Below, one piece after another: positions 6,937 to 9,366 of a stretch of DNA of 9,366 nt. The DNA is taken from positions 1 through 9,366 of the forward strand of contig CALXRO010000051.1 of the NCBI GenBank assembly GCA_944390875.1, read 5' to 3'. Within the stretch, counting starts at the first letter, position 1. Every line of letters starts with the position of its first letter. Below the pieces are notes generated by a model that was given only the letters and a program-made list of their open reading frames with translations, was not told the origin of the DNA and made no database searches. Source of the stretch: an uncultured Rickettsiales bacterium (GTDB lineage Bacteria; Pseudomonadota; Alphaproteobacteria; Rickettsiales; UBA1997). The position numbers and the translations under genes were made by a program.

Positions 6937-7737
6937 ATGAGTAGTATAAAATCCGTACATTTACAAAATTTCCCAAATCTTGATGATTTTGAAACGGATC
7001 AAAAATTAGTAGATAAAATGGATAAAGTCAGAGCTATATGTAGTTGTGCTCTTTTTGTCAGGGACAAAAATAATTTACGCGTAAGATTGCCACTAAATAA
7101 GATAACAATAATAGGTAAAAACATAGAAGAAATAAAAGAATTTTCAAATATAATAATTGATGAAATAAATGTTAAAAATATAGAATTTATTGAAAATATT
7201 GACGATTTCTCAACAAAAAAACTTATTTTAGATTTTAAGAAAATAGGATATAAAGTTGGTGTAAAAATGCCTGAACTTATAAAAGCTACAAAAGAAAATA
7301 AGTGGAAAATTGTAGATGATAAATTGGATATTTGTGGTTTTATTTTGAATAACGATGAATTTAAATTAACCATAGAACCAAAACAAACAAATACTTTTGT
7401 TGTTGATAATTATGAAATACTAATACAATTAGATTTAAATATAACAAAAGAACTTGAACAAGAAGGGATGGCTAGAGATTTAGTAAGAATTATTCAACAA
7501 TTTAGAAAAGATGCAAATTTAAACTTATCAGACAGAATAGAATTAAATATTTATACCGAATATAATTTTTTAGTTGAATCTGCTGAAAAATTTAAAAATT
7601 ATATATCAGAACAAACACTAGCGAAATCTTTCAGAATATCAAACATAGATAAAAATGATAAAACTTCAGAAGGTTTTGTATTTGAAGATACGATTGACAA
7701 GAATAAGGTCATAATACGTTTTAATGTTATAAAATAG
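6937..7737 (+). CDS. ileS: Stand-alone C-terminal part of isoleucyl-tRNA synthetase (type 2 IleS); catalytic part absent
   Basis: 266 residues that match only the last quarter to third of a eukaryote-like (type 2) isoleucyl-tRNA synthetase. KSVHLQNFP (5-13) is the usual end of the anticodon-binding helical domain. MDKVRAICSCALFVRDKNNLRVRLPL (28-53 region) is the junction that follows it, INVKNIEF (77-84) and KKIGYKVGVKMPEL (101-114) belong to the next C-terminal domain, and ELEQEGMARDLVRIIQQFRK (172-191) with LSDRIELNI (197-205) is the conserved C-terminal helix-strand block. The Rossmann catalytic core with HIGH and KMSKS, the editing domain and most of the anticodon-binding bundle are missing. 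A TAG (6934-6936) stands directly before ATG 6937, and the 66 bases upstream to lptF contain no recognisable IleS sequence. The frame itself is intact over 266 codons. It may be a remnant of a gene broken by rearrangement, or one piece of a split synthetase; the window cannot tell. The next gene begins 7 bases after its stop. Confidence 0.85.
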   Translation: MSSIKSVHLQNFPNLDDFETDQKLVDKMDKVRAICSCALFVRDKNNLRVRLPLNKITIIGKNIEEIKEFSNIIIDEINVKNIEFIENIDDFSTKKLILDFKKIGYKVGVKMPELIKATKENKWKIVDDKLDICGFILNNDEFKLTIEPKQTNTFVVDNYEILIQLDLNITKELEQEGMARDLVRIIQQFRKDANLNLSDRIELNIYTEYNFLVESAEKFKNYISEQTLAKSFRISNIDKNDKTSEGFVFEDTIDKNKVIIRFNVIK

Positions 7738-7744
7738 ATTTAAG

Positions 7745-8911
7745 ATGGATAAAAAGAAGAATATTTTATTTGTTATACCAACTATGAATAGTGGTGGTGT
7801 TGAAATAGGAATGATTGAATTTGCTAAAAAAAATTATGAAGCGAAAAAATTAAATTTGTTTCTAATTTCTAGTGGTGGTATACTAATTAGTAAACTTACT
7901 TATTATGGAGTAAAATGTTTTAATTTGAACGTTAAAAGTAAAAATCCGTTTGTAATACTTAATAACATAAAAAAAATAAAAAAAATAATAAAAAGCGAAA
8001 ATATAGATATTGTCCAAGTTGAATCTAGAGCTCCTGCATGGAGCTGTTACTACGCATGTAGATCTCTAAAAGTGCCAATAATAGGTGTTGTACAATTTAA
8101 TGGGATCTTTAAAAAAAGTTCTTTCTTTAAGAAAAAATATAATTCTGGAATACTTAAAAGTGATTATATAATAGCTGTATCTAATGCTGTAAAAAGCGCT
8201 ATATTAAATAATTACAAAAATTTTTTAAAGAATAGTGGAGAAAATTGGCGAAGAATAGATGTTGTACATAGAGGTATTGACACAAATACCTATTGTCAAG
8301 CAAATGTCAGTGAAAGTAGAAAAATTATATTACAATCAAAATTAAAACTACCTGACGATAAGATAATAATCACAGTTCCTGGAAGATTTACAGAACAAAA
8401 GGGCCAAAAGCAATTTTTAAAAGTTTTAAAAAATCTGAAATGTAATAATTATATATGTATTATGGTCGGCGATATAAAAAAAAATCCAAATTATGTGAAT
8501 AGCGTTGAAAATGCCATATATAAATATAATCTTGAAAATTATGTAAGAATATACGATGATATAAATGACATGCCAGCATTATATGCGTTATCAAATATAA
8601 TTGTCTCATCAAGTATACGGCCAGAAGCTTTTGGTAGAATATCAATAGAAGCACAATCAATGGAAAAAATTTTTATAGGTTTTAGTATAGGTGGTATTTT
8701 TGAAACTGTTATAGATCAAAAAACTGGATTCTTAGTAAATTCAAAAGATCCAGTTATATTCGCTTCAACCATTGATCATGTAATAAACATGGAACAAGAA
8801 AAAATTGATAAAATTAAAGAAGATGCAAGAAATAATATTGTTCACAACTATACTTTTGATAATATGTATGGGAAAATGTTAGATATTTATGAAAACATAA
8901 ATAAAAAATAA
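7745..8911 (+). CDS. GT4-family glycosyltransferase, probably in LPS or surface-glycan synthesis
   Basis: A 388-residue GT-B fold retaining glycosyltransferase that transfers a sugar from a nucleotide donor in the cytoplasm. The N-terminal acceptor domain starts with ILFVIPTMNSGGVEIG (7-22; glycine-rich loop). SRAPAWS (94-100) and YIIAVSNAV (141-149) are typical of the alphaproteobacterial branch. The donor domain shows PGRFTEQKG (212-220), with Arg214 and Lys219 in the usual diphosphate-binding positions, and RPEAFGRISIEAQSM (292-306), which contains the E-x7-E motif (Glu294, Glu302). All catalytic elements are present and the length is normal. The sugar and acceptor cannot be read from the sequence; related proteins are commonly LPS-core mannosyl/glucosyltransferases, and lptFG nearby fits that. 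It follows the ileS fragment by 7 bases and its TAA overlaps the acpS ATG by one base, so the run is probably one transcript. Confidence 0.9.
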   Translation: MDKKKNILFVIPTMNSGGVEIGMIEFAKKNYEAKKLNLFLISSGGILISKLTYYGVKCFNLNVKSKNPFVILNNIKKIKKIIKSENIDIVQVESRAPAWSCYYACRSLKVPIIGVVQFNGIFKKSSFFKKKYNSGILKSDYIIAVSNAVKSAILNNYKNFLKNSGENWRRIDVVHRGIDTNTYCQANVSESRKIILQSKLKLPDDKIIITVPGRFTEQKGQKQFLKVLKNLKCNNYICIMVGDIKKNPNYVNSVENAIYKYNLENYVRIYDDINDMPALYALSNIIVSSSIRPEAFGRISIEAQSMEKIFIGFSIGGIFETVIDQKTGFLVNSKDPVIFASTIDHVINMEQEKIDKIKEDARNNIVHNYTFDNMYGKMLDIYENINKK

Positions 8912-9342
8912 TGATTTTAGGTTTAGGTATTGATTTAGTTGATTCTAATAGAATTAAAAAAATATTCAACAAATTTGGTAGTAAATTTTTGTTGAAAATA
9001 TTATCAGAGGAAGAAAATATGATATTTGGAAAAATAGAAAAAATAAACAAAAAAAATAATTTTTTAGCTAAAAGATTTTCAGCAAAAGAATCATTTTTAA
9101 AAGCGCTTGGCATTGGTCTTGGGCGTGGTATAGAATTTAAAGACATAAGTATTTTGAATAATAATTATGGAAAGCCAGAAATACTTTTAAGTGAAAAAGC
9201 AAAAAAAATTATTGAAAATTTATATAAAATTGATATAATAGAAATAAAGATTCATGTTTCAATAACAGATGAGAAAAATTTAATTAATGTTATAACCATA
9301 ATTTCAAAAAAAGGTAAAGAAGATGAACAGTTTTATTTTTGA
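8911..9342 (+). CDS. acpS: Holo-[acyl-carrier-protein] synthase AcpS
   Basis: A 143-residue 4'-phosphopantetheinyl transferase of the AcpS type. It moves the phosphopantetheine arm from coenzyme A to the serine of apo-ACP, needed for fatty-acid and lipid A synthesis. The start MILGLGIDLVD carries the metal-binding Asp8 in the GIDLVD motif. FLAKRFSAKESFLKALG (51-67) carries the second signature with Glu60 and Lys59, followed by GLGRGI (69-74) and the usual ending strand around HVSITDEKNLINVITII. Both metal-ligand positions are intact, and the length is slightly above the usual 120-135 residues because of a charged tail (ISKKGKEDEQFYF). The ATG shares its A with the TAA of the glycosyltransferase (TAATG), a layout that normally means translational coupling. 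No separate Shine-Dalgarno is visible. Confidence 0.93.
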   Translation: MILGLGIDLVDSNRIKKIFNKFGSKFLLKILSEEENMIFGKIEKINKKNNFLAKRFSAKESFLKALGIGLGRGIEFKDISILNNNYGKPEILLSEKAKKIIENLYKIDIIEIKIHVSITDEKNLINVITIISKKGKEDEQFYF

Positions 9343-9366
9343 AAAAATGAATAGAAAATACAACAC
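9323..9366 (+). CDS. Start of a further gene, cut by the right edge; possibly signal peptidase I (lepB) by position
   Basis: An open frame from ATG 9323 runs to the window end without a stop (MNSFIFEKMNRKYN, then one incomplete codon). A second in-frame ATG is at 9347. It overlaps the last 20 bases of acpS, and a purine-rich GGTAAAGAAG precedes it. Fourteen residues are too few to identify a family. In many alphaproteobacteria acpS is followed by lepB and rnc, so LepB is the likeliest guess; this is context only. Confidence 0.4.
   Translation, partial: MNSFIFEKMNRKYN

Noticed and set aside
8460..9146. Minus-strand open frames of 66 and 110 codons over the glycosyltransferase and acpS.
   Set aside because: They are shadows of two intact, motif-bearing genes on the plus strand.

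Overview
The window looks like a piece of a reduced, very AT-rich alphaproteobacterial genome, most likely a Rickettsiales- or Holosporales-type intracellular bacterium. G+C is roughly a quarter by eye (not computed). The reasons are the extreme A/T codon choice, a large envelope protein with a signal peptide, an LptF/LptG pair, an alphaproteobacterial-type GT4 glycosyltransferase with SRAPAWS and RPEAFGR motifs, and a type-2 IleS C-terminus. No species can be named from this. The coding strands are purine-rich, so the A-to-T excess on the plus strand flips at each strand change; this helped separate real genes from antisense shadows.

Layout. (1) Positions 1-2376, minus strand: the first 792 codons of a very large exported, asparagine-rich, cysteine-poor protein that runs off the left edge. 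It is probably the passenger of an autotransporter or adhesin. (2) Divergent from it, 2505-3338 plus: a strongly basic 277-residue protein of unknown function, with a good sigma70-like promoter in front. (3) Convergent with that, 3367-4590 minus: a MacB/FtsX-type ABC exporter permease with its own candidate promoter and no ATPase beside it. (4) 4695-6870 minus: overlapping lptF-lptG, the inner-membrane permease pair that extracts LPS for transport to the outer membrane; lptF appears to start with TTG. (5) 6937 to the right edge, plus: a closely packed row made of a stand-alone C-terminal third of isoleucyl-tRNA synthetase, a GT4 glycosyltransferase, acpS, and the first codons of a further gene that is plausibly lepB by position.

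Functionally this is mainly an envelope region: LPS export (LptFG), probable LPS/glycan synthesis (GT4), a lipoprotein/peptide/macrolide-type ABC exporter permease, and a giant surface protein. The housekeeping gene acpS activates acyl carrier protein for fatty-acid and lipid A synthesis. No tRNA, rRNA, IS element, CRISPR array or phage gene was seen. No intergenic stretch exceeds about 130 bases.

The points most worth following up are the amputated ileS gene, which has an intact reading frame starting directly after an in-frame stop, and the giant surface protein with its divergent basic neighbour. I did not find convincing evidence of a wholly new multi-gene system.
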